Part shown: positions 1 to 9,279 of the stretch, in pieces
Numbering within the stretch: the stretch's first letter is position 1
Layout: each line of letters starts with the position of its first letter
NCBI GenBank assembly: GCA_009914575.1
Contig: WNEB01000048.1
Coordinates: 1 to 9,633, forward strand
Length of the DNA stretch: 9,633 nt
Source: Burkholderia gladioli
GTDB taxonomy: Bacteria > Pseudomonadota > Gammaproteobacteria > Burkholderiales > Burkholderiaceae
Reading direction: 5' to 3'
Made by a program: the position numbers and the translations under genes
Notes under the pieces: generated by a model
Seen by the model: only the letters and a program-made list of their open reading frames with translations
Database searches by the model: none
Told to the model about the DNA's origin: nothing

Positions 1-2
1 AC

Positions 3-77
3 GACCTCTGGATCCTCGCCGTCGCCCTGCATCGATCACTCGAAAAACGCGTTGACCATGATCGGGAGTCTGCCTAA
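3..77 (+). CDS. Possible C-terminal end of an unidentified protein, cut by the window edge
   Basis: Frame 3 is open from the window edge to a TAA at 75-77. It encodes 24 residues that read like an amphipathic helix with a charged tail: an aliphatic stretch (LWILAVAL) and then mixed basic and acidic residues ending in RESA. The first nine codons all end in G or C, as in the real genes here, but codon use is more mixed after that. A terminator-shaped hairpin on the same strand (175-219) lies about 100 bp downstream, which would suit a gene converging on def. I do not recognise the family, and the fragment is short enough to be open by chance. From 78 to 174 I see no gene. Confidence 0.28.
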   Translation, partial: DLWILAVALHRSLEKRVDHDRESA

Positions 78-174
78 TCTATGAAACCCCGCCGTCCCAA
101 CCTTCAACTACGAATGGGACACCGCCGTCTCGAACAACTTGCTATGCATGACTCCCCTTCGTTTGCGTGCAAAT

Positions 175-219
175 CGGGCACTTTAGCACCCACTCGAAAC
201 TCAAAAGAGCCCGTTTTTT
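175..219 (+). terminator. Rho-independent-like terminator built around repeat copy A
   Basis: CGGGC (175-179) pairs with GCCCG (209-213). After an A/A mismatch, CTTT (181-184) pairs with AAAG (204-207), and six T residues follow at 214-219. This gives nine pairs, a 19-base loop and a T tract, so it would terminate plus-strand transcripts arriving from the left. Read from the minus strand, the same stem is followed only by ATTTG, so termination after def would be weaker. The loop and right arm consist of the 23-bp repeat found twice more in this window, so this may be a repeat element with terminator activity rather than a gene-specific terminator. Confidence 0.5.
187..209 (+). repeat. Dispersed 23-bp repeat, copy A
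   Basis: The copy begins CACCCACTCGAAA and ends AAAAGAG. By eye it matches the reverse complement of copy B (4351-4373) at 21 of 23 positions and copy C (4538-4560) at 19 of 23. Similarity to copy C continues weakly to the left, about 15 of 24 positions including the CTTT stem strand, and to the right into a GCC(C)G plus T-run. The repeated unit is therefore probably longer than 23 bp. It lies 41 bp past the def stop codon in the direction of def transcription. Confidence 0.7.
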
Positions 220-224
220 CATCC

Positions 225-250
225 GAGCGTGCCGGCAGCTGCCGGCACGC

Positions 251-252
<2 letters not shown>
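225..252. other. Perfect 28-bp palindrome overlapping the def stop codon
   Basis: GAGCGTGCCGGCAG (225-238) is followed at once by its exact reverse complement (239-252). The def stop codon TGA (253-251) lies inside the outer end of this stem. In def mRNA it would form a very stable hairpin of about 12 pairs with a tetraloop. What follows on the minus strand is GGATG and an A run, not a T tract, so it is not a textbook intrinsic terminator. It could act as a 3'-end stabiliser, as a partner in Rho-dependent termination, or as a REP-like element. Confidence 0.6.
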
Positions 253-2898
<2,646 letters not shown>

Positions 2899-2937
2899 TC
2901 AGGCGGCGTGCGCTTGCGCACCGTCTGTCTCGCGCCT

Positions 2938-2960
2938 GCCGGCCCGTTCCTCGGGCCGGC
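2938..2960. other. GC-rich hairpin just after the zipA stop codon
   Basis: GCCGGCCCG (2938-2946) and CGGGCCGGC (2952-2960) form a perfect nine-pair stem with a five-base loop, starting four bases past the zipA TAA on the minus strand. No T tract follows, so it is more likely an attenuator, an mRNA-stability element or a Rho-associated structure than a full terminator. A second small hairpin, GTGCGC/GCGCAC (2908-2913 and 2916-2921), lies between it and ligA. Confidence 0.5.
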
Positions 2961-2964
2961 CCGG

Positions 2965-4326
2965 TTACTGGCTGAACAGGCGCCGCGTGACGGGCGAACC
3001 GGCCGGAATCCCGGCCTGCTCCAGCCGCCCGTACAGCTTCATCAGCTGCTGCTCGATCGCGACCAGCGTGGCCTCGGGCAGCGGGCGGCGCGAATCGTCG
3101 ACCACCCGCGCGCCGATCCGGTCCGACAGCGATTTCGCGTAATCGCACATCAGCTTGAACGGCAGGATGTCCTCGTCGGCCACCGGCACGTCGAGCACCA
3201 GCGTGATCATGTTGCCGCCCTTGTAGGTCAGGTCGTCGCGCAGGAAGTTGGTGTCGCCGAACTGCAGCATGAACACCGGGTTCTGCTTCGCGTCGAGCTT
3301 GACGAAGCGCGTGCCGTCGCGCGACAGCAGCAGGCCGTCCTGCGAGGCCACGGCCTGCACGTAGTTGGCCGACCACGGCGCGCCGTCCGACATCACGTTG
3401 ATCGACAGTTGCGCGTCGCATTGCGCGGCGAAGCCGTCCAGCTCGCGCGCCATCTGCACGGTTTCAAGCATGTCGGGGAATTCCGCGCCGCCGTCGATCG
3501 CATCGGCGAACTGGCCGACGCCCGACACGAACTCCGAGAACTCGAGCTCGTTGAGCGGGCCGTTGCGGTTCGCCAGCTGGGCCGCCGCGCGCAACTCCTC
3601 GTAGTAGCGCACGCCACCTTGCAGCAGCTCCCAATGATCGCTGCCCTCGGGCTTGCCTTCGATATGCACGGGCTTGCTGCCGGCGCGCCGCAGCCGTTGC
3701 GCGGCGGGCATCAGGCGCTCGCCCGGCATCGGCCCGCCGAGCCGGATCGGCACGATGCAGTCGATACGACGGTCGACGATGGCCGGCGGCGCGGAGGAAA
3801 TCGTGGTGGCGGCGGGCAGCACCGGTTCGGCATCGTCGGCCGCGAACGACGGTTCGTCGTGCGCATCGACCGTGCCGGCCTCGCCGGGCTGCGGCGCAGG
3901 CGCGTCTTCCGCGTGCGGCTCGACCGGCGTGTCCGCTGCCTCGGCGCCGCCGGGCGCGGCCGTCAGCGTCTCGTCGGCTTGCAGATCGGCCGGCAACGCA
4001 GTGTCGGGCGCGCTGCCGAAGGTCGGCTCGACGCGCGCGCAGCGATCGCCGGCCGGGGCCGGGGCAGCCGCCGAAGCCGGGGCAGCAGCAACCGCCGCTT
4101 CGGGCGCGGCCGGCGCCGCATCGCGGCGCGCGGACGGCTGGCGCACTGGCTCGATGAACGGCGCGTCGTCGTCGCGCTCCTGGCGCGCCAGCGTATCGGC
4201 CGTCTCAGACGGCATCGACCGCGGCATCTTGCGGCGCACCTTCGCGGCCTGCAACGCGTTGTACGCGGCCATGCCGGCGACCACCACCACGCCTGCGCCT
4301 ACCAACCCGAGTGTCAACTCGTCCAT
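2965..4326 (-). CDS. zipA: ZipA-like cell division protein (FtsZ membrane tether)
   Basis: ZipA anchors FtsZ to the inner membrane and helps to assemble the division ring. The 453-residue product has a short N-terminus, one membrane span (about 4-26, LTLGLVGAGVVVVAGMAAY), a basic stretch (KVRRK) on the cytoplasmic side, an Ala/Pro-rich acidic linker (about 45-185) and a folded C-terminal part. Residues about 300-440 match the FtsZ-binding domain, including LDVP followed by FKLM and ARVVDDSRRPL, which lines up with the VVLDDQRR region of E. coli ZipA. Residues about 187-300 are an additional segment not in E. coli ZipA. The ATG at 4326 has GGAG five bases upstream and directly precedes the membrane span. 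A start at 4389 would add 21 polar residues translated from the repeat region. The gene lies 279 bp after smc and 108 bp before ligA. ZipA next to ligA is a known proteobacterial arrangement. Confidence 0.9.
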   Translation of the reverse strand: MDELTLGLVGAGVVVVAGMAAYNALQAAKVRRKMPRSMPSETADTLARQERDDDAPFIEPVRQPSARRDAAPAAPEAAVAAAPASAAAPAPAGDRCARVEPTFGSAPDTALPADLQADETLTAAPGGAEAADTPVEPHAEDAPAPQPGEAGTVDAHDEPSFAADDAEPVLPAATTISSAPPAIVDRRIDCIVPIRLGGPMPGERLMPAAQRLRRAGSKPVHIEGKPEGSDHWELLQGGVRYYEELRAAAQLANRNGPLNELEFSEFVSGVGQFADAIDGGAEFPDMLETVQMARELDGFAAQCDAQLSINVMSDGAPWSANYVQAVASQDGLLLSRDGTRFVKLDAKQNPVFMLQFGDTNFLRDDLTYKGGNMITLVLDVPVADEDILPFKLMCDYAKSLSDRIGARVVDDSRRPLPEATLVAIEQQLMKLYGRLEQAGIPAGSPVTRRLFSQ

Positions 4327-4331
4327 GCATG

Positions 4332-4335
4332 CTCC
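4332..4335 (-). promoter_or_regulatory. Ribosome-binding site of zipA
   Basis: GGAG on the minus strand lies five bases before the ATG at 4326 and 16 bases after the end of repeat copy B. Two other ATGs, at 4330 and 4337, are out of frame with zipA. The GGAG spacing therefore decides the start. Confidence 0.6.
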
Positions 4336-4350
4336 ATCAGGAATTCTTGC

Positions 4351-4373
4351 CTCTCTTGAATTTCGAGTGGGTG
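4351..4373 (-). repeat. Dispersed 23-bp repeat, copy B (inverted)
   Basis: Read on the minus strand this copy begins CACCCACTCGAAA and ends CAAGAGAG. It matches copy A at 21 of 23 positions and copy C at 21 of 23. On the minus strand the similarity to copy C continues past the 23 bp: both have GAATTC a few bases further on. Unlike copies A and C it has no T tract after it. It forms part of the zipA leader. Confidence 0.7.
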
Positions 4374-4434
4374 GATTTTTCCGGGTCAAGGGCGGGCGAA
4401 GCCCGGCGCAGCGAACCCTTGATGCGGAGAAATC
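4374..4434. repeat. Long imperfect stem with inner hairpin in the zipA leader
   Basis: The outer arms 4374-4392 and 4416-4434 are complementary at 16 of 19 positions; the innermost seven pairs are TCAAGGG with CCCTTGA. Inside the loop, CGGGC (4393-4397) and GCCCG (4401-4405) form a second perfect stem around GAA. The structure can form in DNA as a cruciform and in zipA leader RNA. It sits directly against repeat copy B, with no gap. Confidence 0.65.
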
Positions 4435-4461
4435 TACGAGCCCGTCCGGCGGCGAGGACTT

Positions 4462-4479
4462 CCCCGCCTTGGGGCGGGG
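4462..4479. repeat. GC hairpin inside the composite element
   Basis: CCCCGCC (4462-4468) and GGCGGGG (4473-4479) form a seven-pair stem with a TTGG loop. A wider, alternative pairing also exists between the CTTCCCC that overlaps its left arm and GGGTGGGAAG near 4483-4492. No T tract follows on either strand. Confidence 0.45.
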
Positions 4480-4537
4480 CTAGGGGTGGGAAGATACCGT
4501 TTTGCAACGTAGGTTTTCGTACCCCGGCGGCCCTTTT

Positions 4538-4560
4538 CACCCACTCAAATTTCAAGAGAG
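4538..4560 (+). repeat. Dispersed 23-bp repeat, copy C, in a terminator-shaped hairpin
   Basis: This copy begins CACCCACTCAAAT and ends CAAGAGAG. As at copy A, it is framed by a stem: CGGC (4528-4531) with GCCG (4560-4563), then one mismatch and CTTTT (4533-4537) with AAGAG (4554-4558, one G-T pair). Five T residues follow at 4569-4573 after a five-base spacer. The outer stem differs in sequence from copy A (CGGGC/GCCCG) but keeps its pairing. No plus-strand gene lies upstream that would need a terminator here. Confidence 0.65.
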
Positions 4561-4576
4561 CCGAATTCTTTTTCCG

Positions 4577-4601
4577 GCGCGCCGCGGCGAAGGCGGCGCG
4601 C
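4577..4601. other. GC-rich hairpin just after the smc stop codon
   Basis: GCGCGCCGC (4577-4585) and GCGGCGCGC (4593-4601) form a perfect nine-pair stem with a seven-base loop, starting four bases past the smc TGA. On the minus strand it is followed by CGG and a short A run, not by T residues. The order stop, GC hairpin, A run, then the 23-bp repeat is the same as at the end of def. Confidence 0.55.
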
Positions 4602-4605
4602 GCGA

Positions 4606-7600
4606 TCAACCAATATTCTGGGCAAAACCGGCCGCGGTTTCCATGTCGACCGCCACGATCCGCGACACGCCCTGCTCCTGCATCGTCACGCCGATCAGCT
4701 GCTGCGCCATTTCCATCGCGATCTTGTTGTGCGAGATGAACAGGAACTGAGTCTTGTCCGACATCGCGCGCACCAGGTTCGCGAAACGCTCGGTGTTGGC
4801 GTCGTCGAGCGGCGCGTCCACTTCGTCGAGCAGACAGAACGGCGCCGGATTGAGCTGGAACATCGCGAACACCAGCGCCGTGGCGGTCAGCGCCTTCTCG
4901 CCGCCCGACAGCAGGTGAATCGTGGCGTTCTTCTTGCCCGGCGGCTGCGCCATCACCTGCACGCCGGCGTCGAGAATCTCGTCGCCGGTCATGATCAGCT
5001 TGGCCTGGCCGCCGCCGAACAGTTTCGGGAACAGGTCGCTGAAGTGGTGATTGGCCTCGTCGAACGTGCCTTGCAGCAGCGTGCGCGTTTCCTGGTCGAT
5101 CTTGTGGATCGCGTCCTCGAGCGTGGTGATCGCCGCCAGCAGGTCGGCCGACTGCGCATCGAGGAACACCTTGCGCTCGCTCGCGACCGCCAGTTCCTCG
5201 AGCGCCGCCATGTTGACGGGGCCGAGCGCCGTGATCGCGTTGTTGATGCGCGTGACTTCGCCCTGCAGATAGGACGGCTTCAGATCGGGCGTGAGCTTCG
5301 GCAGCAGCGCGGCTTCGTCCACGCCGGCCTCGGCCAGTTGCTCGCCGAACTGCTCGGACGACAGTCGCGCGGCCTGCTCCTTCAGCTGCAGCTCGGTGAT
5401 GCGGTCGCGCAGCGGTTGCAGCGAGCGCTCGGCGGCCAGGCGCTGCTCGTCGGCGGCGCGCAGCTTGGCGGTCAGGTCGTCGAGCTCGATGCGCGCGGCC
5501 GCCAGCAACTGCTCCTTGGCCGCGCGAATTTCGAGCGCATCCTGCAGCCCCGTGTGGGCCGTCTGCTGGTTGATGGTTTCGAGTTCGGCGCGGGCGTCCT
5601 CGAGCGAGCCGGCCACGCGTTCGATCTGGTCGTGCGCGACCTGGATCGTGCGCTTCAGTTCGTCGATGCGGTTCGCCGAGTTGCGCGCGGCGAACCGCGC
5701 ATCGTTGGCCGCGCGTTCGAGATCGCGCGCGTGCTGGCGGGCATCGGACAGCGATGCGTCGAGCGCCTCGAACGCGAGCTGGTTGTCTTCGAACTTCGCC
5801 TGCAGCTCGGCGAGTTCGCCGTCGTAGCGTTCGAAGTTCGCTTCGGATTCGGCGCGCAGCGCGCGCTGCTCGTCGATCTGCGCGCCGATTTCCTCGAGTT
5901 CCTCGCGGATCTGCGTGCTGCGTTGCGTGTAGCGCTCGTGCGCCTGCGCCAGCTTCAGCACGTCCATCTGCAATGCGTGGACGCGCTGGGTGGCGCGTTC
6001 GGCCTGCGCGCGCACGTCGCCGAGCGCCTGCGCGGCCTGCGTGTGAGCCGCATCGGCGCGCGCCGCGGCCGTCTTCGCCTCGTCGGCGAGCAGCGCCTGG
6101 GCGCGCACCTGGCGGCCGAGATTCTCGATTTCCTGCTGGCGCGCCAGCATCCCGGCCTGCTCGGAATCGGCGGCGTACAGTTGCACGCCGGCCCGCGTCA
6201 CGACATGACCGGCCTTGACCACGTAGGCGCCGCCTGCCGGCAGTTGCGCGCGCGTGGCGAGCGCCTGGGCGATGTCGTCGGCGACGTACGCCGATCCGAG
6301 CCAATCGTTGAGCACGGCGCGCAGGCCCGCATCGTCGATGCGCAGCAGCGACAGCACCGGGCGCAGGCCGGCCGGCGCCGCGAGCGGCTCGCCGGCGGCG
6401 GGCGGCGAAAAGAAGGCGAGCTTGGCCGGCGGCGCGTCGGTGGCGAACGCCTTGACCCAGTCGAGATTCGAGATTTCGAGCGCGGCGAGACGCTCGCGCA
6501 GCACCGCTTCGAGCGCGTTTTCCCAGCCCGGCTCGACATGCAGCTTCTTCCAGAGACGCGGCAGCGCGCCCAGCTCGTGCTTGTCGAGCCAGGGCTGGAT
6601 CTTGCCTTCCGTCTGGACGTTTTCCTGAAGCTGCTTGAGCGCGGCCAGGCGCGCTTCGAGCTGGTGAATCTGCGCGCTTTCGGATTGCACGCGCTCTTGC
6701 GCCGCGCGGCGTTCGGCATCGAGACGCGGCAGCGTTTCCTGCGCGTCGGCCAGGCGAGCCTGCGCTTCGTGCAGCACCTCTTCCTGCTCGGCGAGCTGCA
6801 TGCGCAATTCTTCGAGCTGCGCCTCGTCGGGAGCATCGAGGCCGCCGGCTTCGGACTTCAAGCGCTCGTGACGCTGCTGCAACTGCATCAGTTGCTGATC
6901 GGCGTTGAGCTGGTGCGCCGCCTCCAGCTTGAGCGCCTGCTCGGTTTGCGAGATACGGTCGCGTTCGTCGTTGAGCTGGGCCTGCGCATCGCGCCAGCGC
7001 GCTTCGAGCGCGGGCAGCGCGTCGTGCTTGGCGACCGCGTCGTCCTCGGCCATCGCGGCCTTCTCGTCGGCCATCGCGCGCGCTTCCTCGGCCTCCTCCA
7101 GGTCGTCCTGGGCCTTCTGCGTCTGCGCCTGCCATTGCTCGCGCTGCGCCGTCAGCGCGGCGATCTGCGCCTGCACGCGGTTGCGCGATTCGACGATGAA
7201 CTTGATCTCGGCCTCGAGCCGGCTAACTTCGGCGTTGGCCTCGTAGAGCGCGCCCTGCGCGCCCTGCATCGCGTCGCTGGCCGAATAGTTGGCGACGCGC
7301 AGCGTTTCGAGTTGCGCCTCGACTTCGCGCAACTTCGCCGTTTGCGCCTCGAGGGCGATCTGCGCCTGCTCGATCGCGCGCTGCTGCTTCTGCTGCTCGC
7401 CCTGCGCCTCGCTCTTGCGCAGCAGCCACAGCAGGCGCTGCTTCTCCTCGCCGTCGGCGAGCAGTTCCTTGTAGCGCGTGGCGACCACGGCCTGCGCCTC
7501 GAGCTTTTCGAGATTCGCGCCGAGTTCGCGGACGATGTCCTCGACGCGCGTCAGGTTCTCGCGCGTGTCGTGCAGGCGGTTCTCGGTTTCGCGGCGGCGT

Positions 7601-8124
7601 TCCTTGTACTTCGACACGCCGGCGGCTTCTTCGAGGAACACGCGCAGCTCTTCGGGCTTGGCCTCGATGATCCGCGCGATCATGCCCTGCCCGATGATCG
7701 CGTAGGCGCGGGGGCCGAGGCCGGTGCCGAGGAAGATGTCCTGGATGTCGCGGCGGCGCGCCGGCAGGTTGTTGATGTAGTAGCTGGAGGTGCCGTCGCG
7801 CGTCAGCACGCGCTTGACGGCGATTTCGCCGTACTGGCCCCACTGGCCGGCCGCGCGACCGTCGGAGTTGTCGAAGATCAGCTCGACGCTGGCCCGGCTG
7901 CCGGGCTTGCGCGTGGTGGAGCCGTTGAAGATCACGTCCTGCATCGACTCGCCGCGCAGCTCGGAGGCGCGCGATTCGCCGAGCACCCAGCGCACGGCAT
8001 CGATGATGTTGGATTTGCCGCAACCGTTCGGGCCGACCACGCCGACCAGCTGGCCTGGAACCTGGAAATGCGTGGGATCGACGAAGGATTTGAAGCCTGC
8101 GAGTTTGATCGAGCTCAGTTGCAC
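4606..8124 (-). CDS. smc: Chromosome segregation protein SMC
   Basis: SMC is a DNA-binding ATPase that, as a dimer with ScpA and ScpB, organises and helps to separate the chromosome. The 1172-residue product has the full family layout: an N-terminal ATPase half with Walker A GPNGCGKS (31-38), long Glu/Gln/Ala-rich coiled coils, a globular hinge (about 508-650, near GALPRLWKKL through AYVVKAGHVV), a return coiled coil, and a C-terminal ATPase half with the signature LLSGGEK (1071-1077) and Walker B CLLDEVDAPLDD (about 1097-1108). The start is taken as GTG at 8124, giving an opening at the conserved SSIKLAGFKSFVDP. I see no clear Shine-Dalgarno sequence before it. The open frame runs on to 8370, but those 82 residues overlap the permease gene and look non-coding. 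No scpA or scpB is in the window. Confidence 0.97.
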   Translation of the reverse strand: MQLSSIKLAGFKSFVDPTHFQVPGQLVGVVGPNGCGKSNIIDAVRWVLGESRASELRGESMQDVIFNGSTTRKPGSRASVELIFDNSDGRAAGQWGQYGEIAVKRVLTRDGTSSYYINNLPARRRDIQDIFLGTGLGPRAYAIIGQGMIARIIEAKPEELRVFLEEAAGVSKYKERRRETENRLHDTRENLTRVEDIVRELGANLEKLEAQAVVATRYKELLADGEEKQRLLWLLRKSEAQGEQQKQQRAIEQAQIALEAQTAKLREVEAQLETLRVANYSASDAMQGAQGALYEANAEVSRLEAEIKFIVESRNRVQAQIAALTAQREQWQAQTQKAQDDLEEAEEARAMADEKAAMAEDDAVAKHDALPALEARWRDAQAQLNDERDRISQTEQALKLEAAHQLNADQQLMQLQQRHERLKSEAGGLDAPDEAQLEELRMQLAEQEEVLHEAQARLADAQETLPRLDAERRAAQERVQSESAQIHQLEARLAALKQLQENVQTEGKIQPWLDKHELGALPRLWKKLHVEPGWENALEAVLRERLAALEISNLDWVKAFATDAPPAKLAFFSPPAAGEPLAAPAGLRPVLSLLRIDDAGLRAVLNDWLGSAYVADDIAQALATRAQLPAGGAYVVKAGHVVTRAGVQLYAADSEQAGMLARQQEIENLGRQVRAQALLADEAKTAAARADAAHTQAAQALGDVRAQAERATQRVHALQMDVLKLAQAHERYTQRSTQIREELEEIGAQIDEQRALRAESEANFERYDGELAELQAKFEDNQLAFEALDASLSDARQHARDLERAANDARFAARNSANRIDELKRTIQVAHDQIERVAGSLEDARAELETINQQTAHTGLQDALEIRAAKEQLLAAARIELDDLTAKLRAADEQRLAAERSLQPLRDRITELQLKEQAARLSSEQFGEQLAEAGVDEAALLPKLTPDLKPSYLQGEVTRINNAITALGPVNMAALEELAVASERKVFLDAQSADLLAAITTLEDAIHKIDQETRTLLQGTFDEANHHFSDLFPKLFGGGQAKLIMTGDEILDAGVQVMAQPPGKKNATIHLLSGGEKALTATALVFAMFQLNPAPFCLLDEVDAPLDDANTERFANLVRAMSDKTQFLFISHNKIAMEMAQQLIGVTMQEQGVSRIVAVDMETAAGFAQNIG

Positions 8125-8166
8125 GTCGGTATCGGTATGGAATAGGGATTGAAACGGACGGCAACC

Positions 8167-8189
8167 GGCGGCGCTCTGCGGACGCCGCC
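8167..8189. other. Hairpin in the smc leader
   Basis: GGCGGCG (8167-8173) and CGCCGCC (8183-8189) form a seven-pair stem with a nine-base loop, about 42 bases upstream of the smc start. No T tract follows on the minus strand. Its role is unknown and it may be a by-product of GC-rich sequence. Confidence 0.35.
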
Positions 8190-8208
8190 CGTCCCGGAAT
8201 TCGCACAA

Positions 8209-8238
8209 CGGGACCGGACCGTCGCGCGGCCGGCCCCG
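8209..8238 (-). terminator. Possible weak terminator after the permease gene
   Basis: On the minus strand CGGGGCCGG (8238-8230) can pair with CCGGTCCCG (8217-8209), with one G-U pair and a 12-base loop. It starts 13 bases past the permease TGA. The bases that follow are TTGTGCG, a poor T tract, so termination would be partial or Rho-assisted. It may separate the permease transcript from smc. Confidence 0.3.
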
Positions 8239-8251
8239 TGAAGCGGAACAA

Positions 8252-9183
8252 TCATACCATCGCGCGCGCGTCGTCCCGGGGATCGGCGCCCTGGGCCGAG
8301 GCCTTGTGGACGCGGCTCGACAGCAGCGAGGCGACGATGATGCAGGCGCCGCCCGCCCATTCGCGCGCACCTGGCAATTCGCCGGCGAACGCCCAGGCGG
8401 ACAGCGCCGTCACGACGATTTCGAACAGCATGATGACCGACGCCCGGTTGGCCGGCACGCGCGACAGCCCGTATTGCACCAGCAGGTTGTTGAGCGCCAT
8501 GGTCACGCCGATCGCGACCGCGATCAGCAGCGCAAGCCCGAGCGCGTGCGGCGCGGGCACCGGCGGCAGGCCCTCGGCGAAGCTGGCCACGATGCCGAAC
8601 GCCGCGCCGCCCGCGAACAGCGTGGCCGTGCGCATTTCGGGCTTGAGATCGGGCAGGTCGCGCGCGAGCCGCACCACCAGCACGTTGCTCATCGCGAATG
8701 CGAGACCGGCGGCGAGCCCCGCCCATTCGGCCGGCGTCGACGGCAGCGGCAAACCGAGCCGCGGCGACCACAGCATCAGCATCGCCCGGCAATCGATAGC
8801 CCCGCCACGCCCGCACCGGCCCAACTGAGCCGGTCGCGCAACAGAAAATGGGCGTAGATCGCGGTCCAGGCCGGGGTCAGATAGAACAGCAGCATCACGC
8901 GCAGCACTTCGCCGTGGATCGTGCTCCACACGAAGCCGAGATTGGTCACGCCGGTCGCCACGCCGAGCGCCGGCAGCGCCCAGTGCCAGCGCAGCGTGCG
9001 CAACGAACGGCGGCGCCAGATCACGACGAATCCGCATGCGCAGAGGCTCGTCAGCGCGCTGGCTGCCGTGCCGGTCAGGCCGAGCCCGGCCGCGATCCGC
9101 AGCGGATACCAGATCAGCCCCCAGACCGAGGCCCCCACCAGGATCGCCAGCGTCGGCAGCGCCGTACGTCGATTGCCCATCAT
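8252..9183 (-). pseudogene. EamA/DMT-family permease, interrupted by a one-base frameshift
   Basis: The gene encodes an inner-membrane transporter of the drug/metabolite superfamily; its substrate cannot be read from the sequence. The first part (9183 to about 8788) gives about 133 residues with spans such as LAILVGASVWGLIWY and VMLLFYLTPAWTAIYAHFLL. The frame then breaks and ends at a TGA (8778-8776). The second part continues in another frame from AMLMLW to the TGA at 8254-8252, with further spans including ASVIMLFEIVVTALSAWAFAGE and the family-typical WAGGACIIVASLL. Adding one G in the run at 8787-8785 (CCC on the plus strand) restores SIAG-AMLML and a protein of about 310 residues with ten spans, the normal size for the family. 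ATG 9183 and ATG 9180 are both possible starts. Because only one homopolymer base is missing and the right flank is poor-quality sequence, this may be a sequencing error in an intact gene. The 96 bp upstream (9184-9279) show no clear promoter. Confidence 0.85.
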
Positions 9184-9279
9184 GTCCGCATTTCCGATAG
9201 TCCCTGTCGATGCATGACGGCTTGCGCGCCGTGCCGGCCGCCGCTCGCCGGCCGTTCATGCCCTGTTTTGCTATGCCTT

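Larger units (their letters stand above)
4351..4560. repeat. Composite palindromic element (MITE- or REP-like) between smc and zipA
   Basis: This 210-bp stretch fills most of the 279-bp smc-zipA gap. Its ends are inverted copies of one 23-bp sequence that match at 21 of 23 positions (4351-4373 and 4538-4560). Between them lie a long imperfect stem with an inner hairpin (4374-4434) and a second GC hairpin (4462-4479). No open frame of significance is present, so it could only be a non-autonomous element. I do not see a clear target-site duplication at its borders. The alternatives are a clustered REP/BIME-type repeat or an ordinary intergenic region where two repeats met. Nothing in it resembles a transposase. 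Confidence 0.5.

Noticed and set aside
52..80. Promoter-like TTGACC, 17-base spacer, TAATCT on the plus strand
   Set aside because: The -35 match is good but the -10 box has only three of six consensus bases. It overlaps the end of the possible left-edge coding fragment, and no convincing gene starts downstream on that strand.
2908..4359. Open frame of 483 residues antisense to zipA
   Set aside because: Arg/Gly/His-rich shadow translation that spans gene borders and the repeat; no family features.
4337..7135. Open frame of 932 residues in another minus-strand frame within smc
   Set aside because: Arg/Ala-rich out-of-frame reading of smc that continues into the repeat region; no sign of a real protein.
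4729..8145. Open frame of 1138 residues antisense to smc
   Set aside because: Its length is a by-product of high GC and the smc codon pattern. The Leu/Arg/Gly-rich translation mirrors the coiled coils, and it has no ribosome-binding site or domain.
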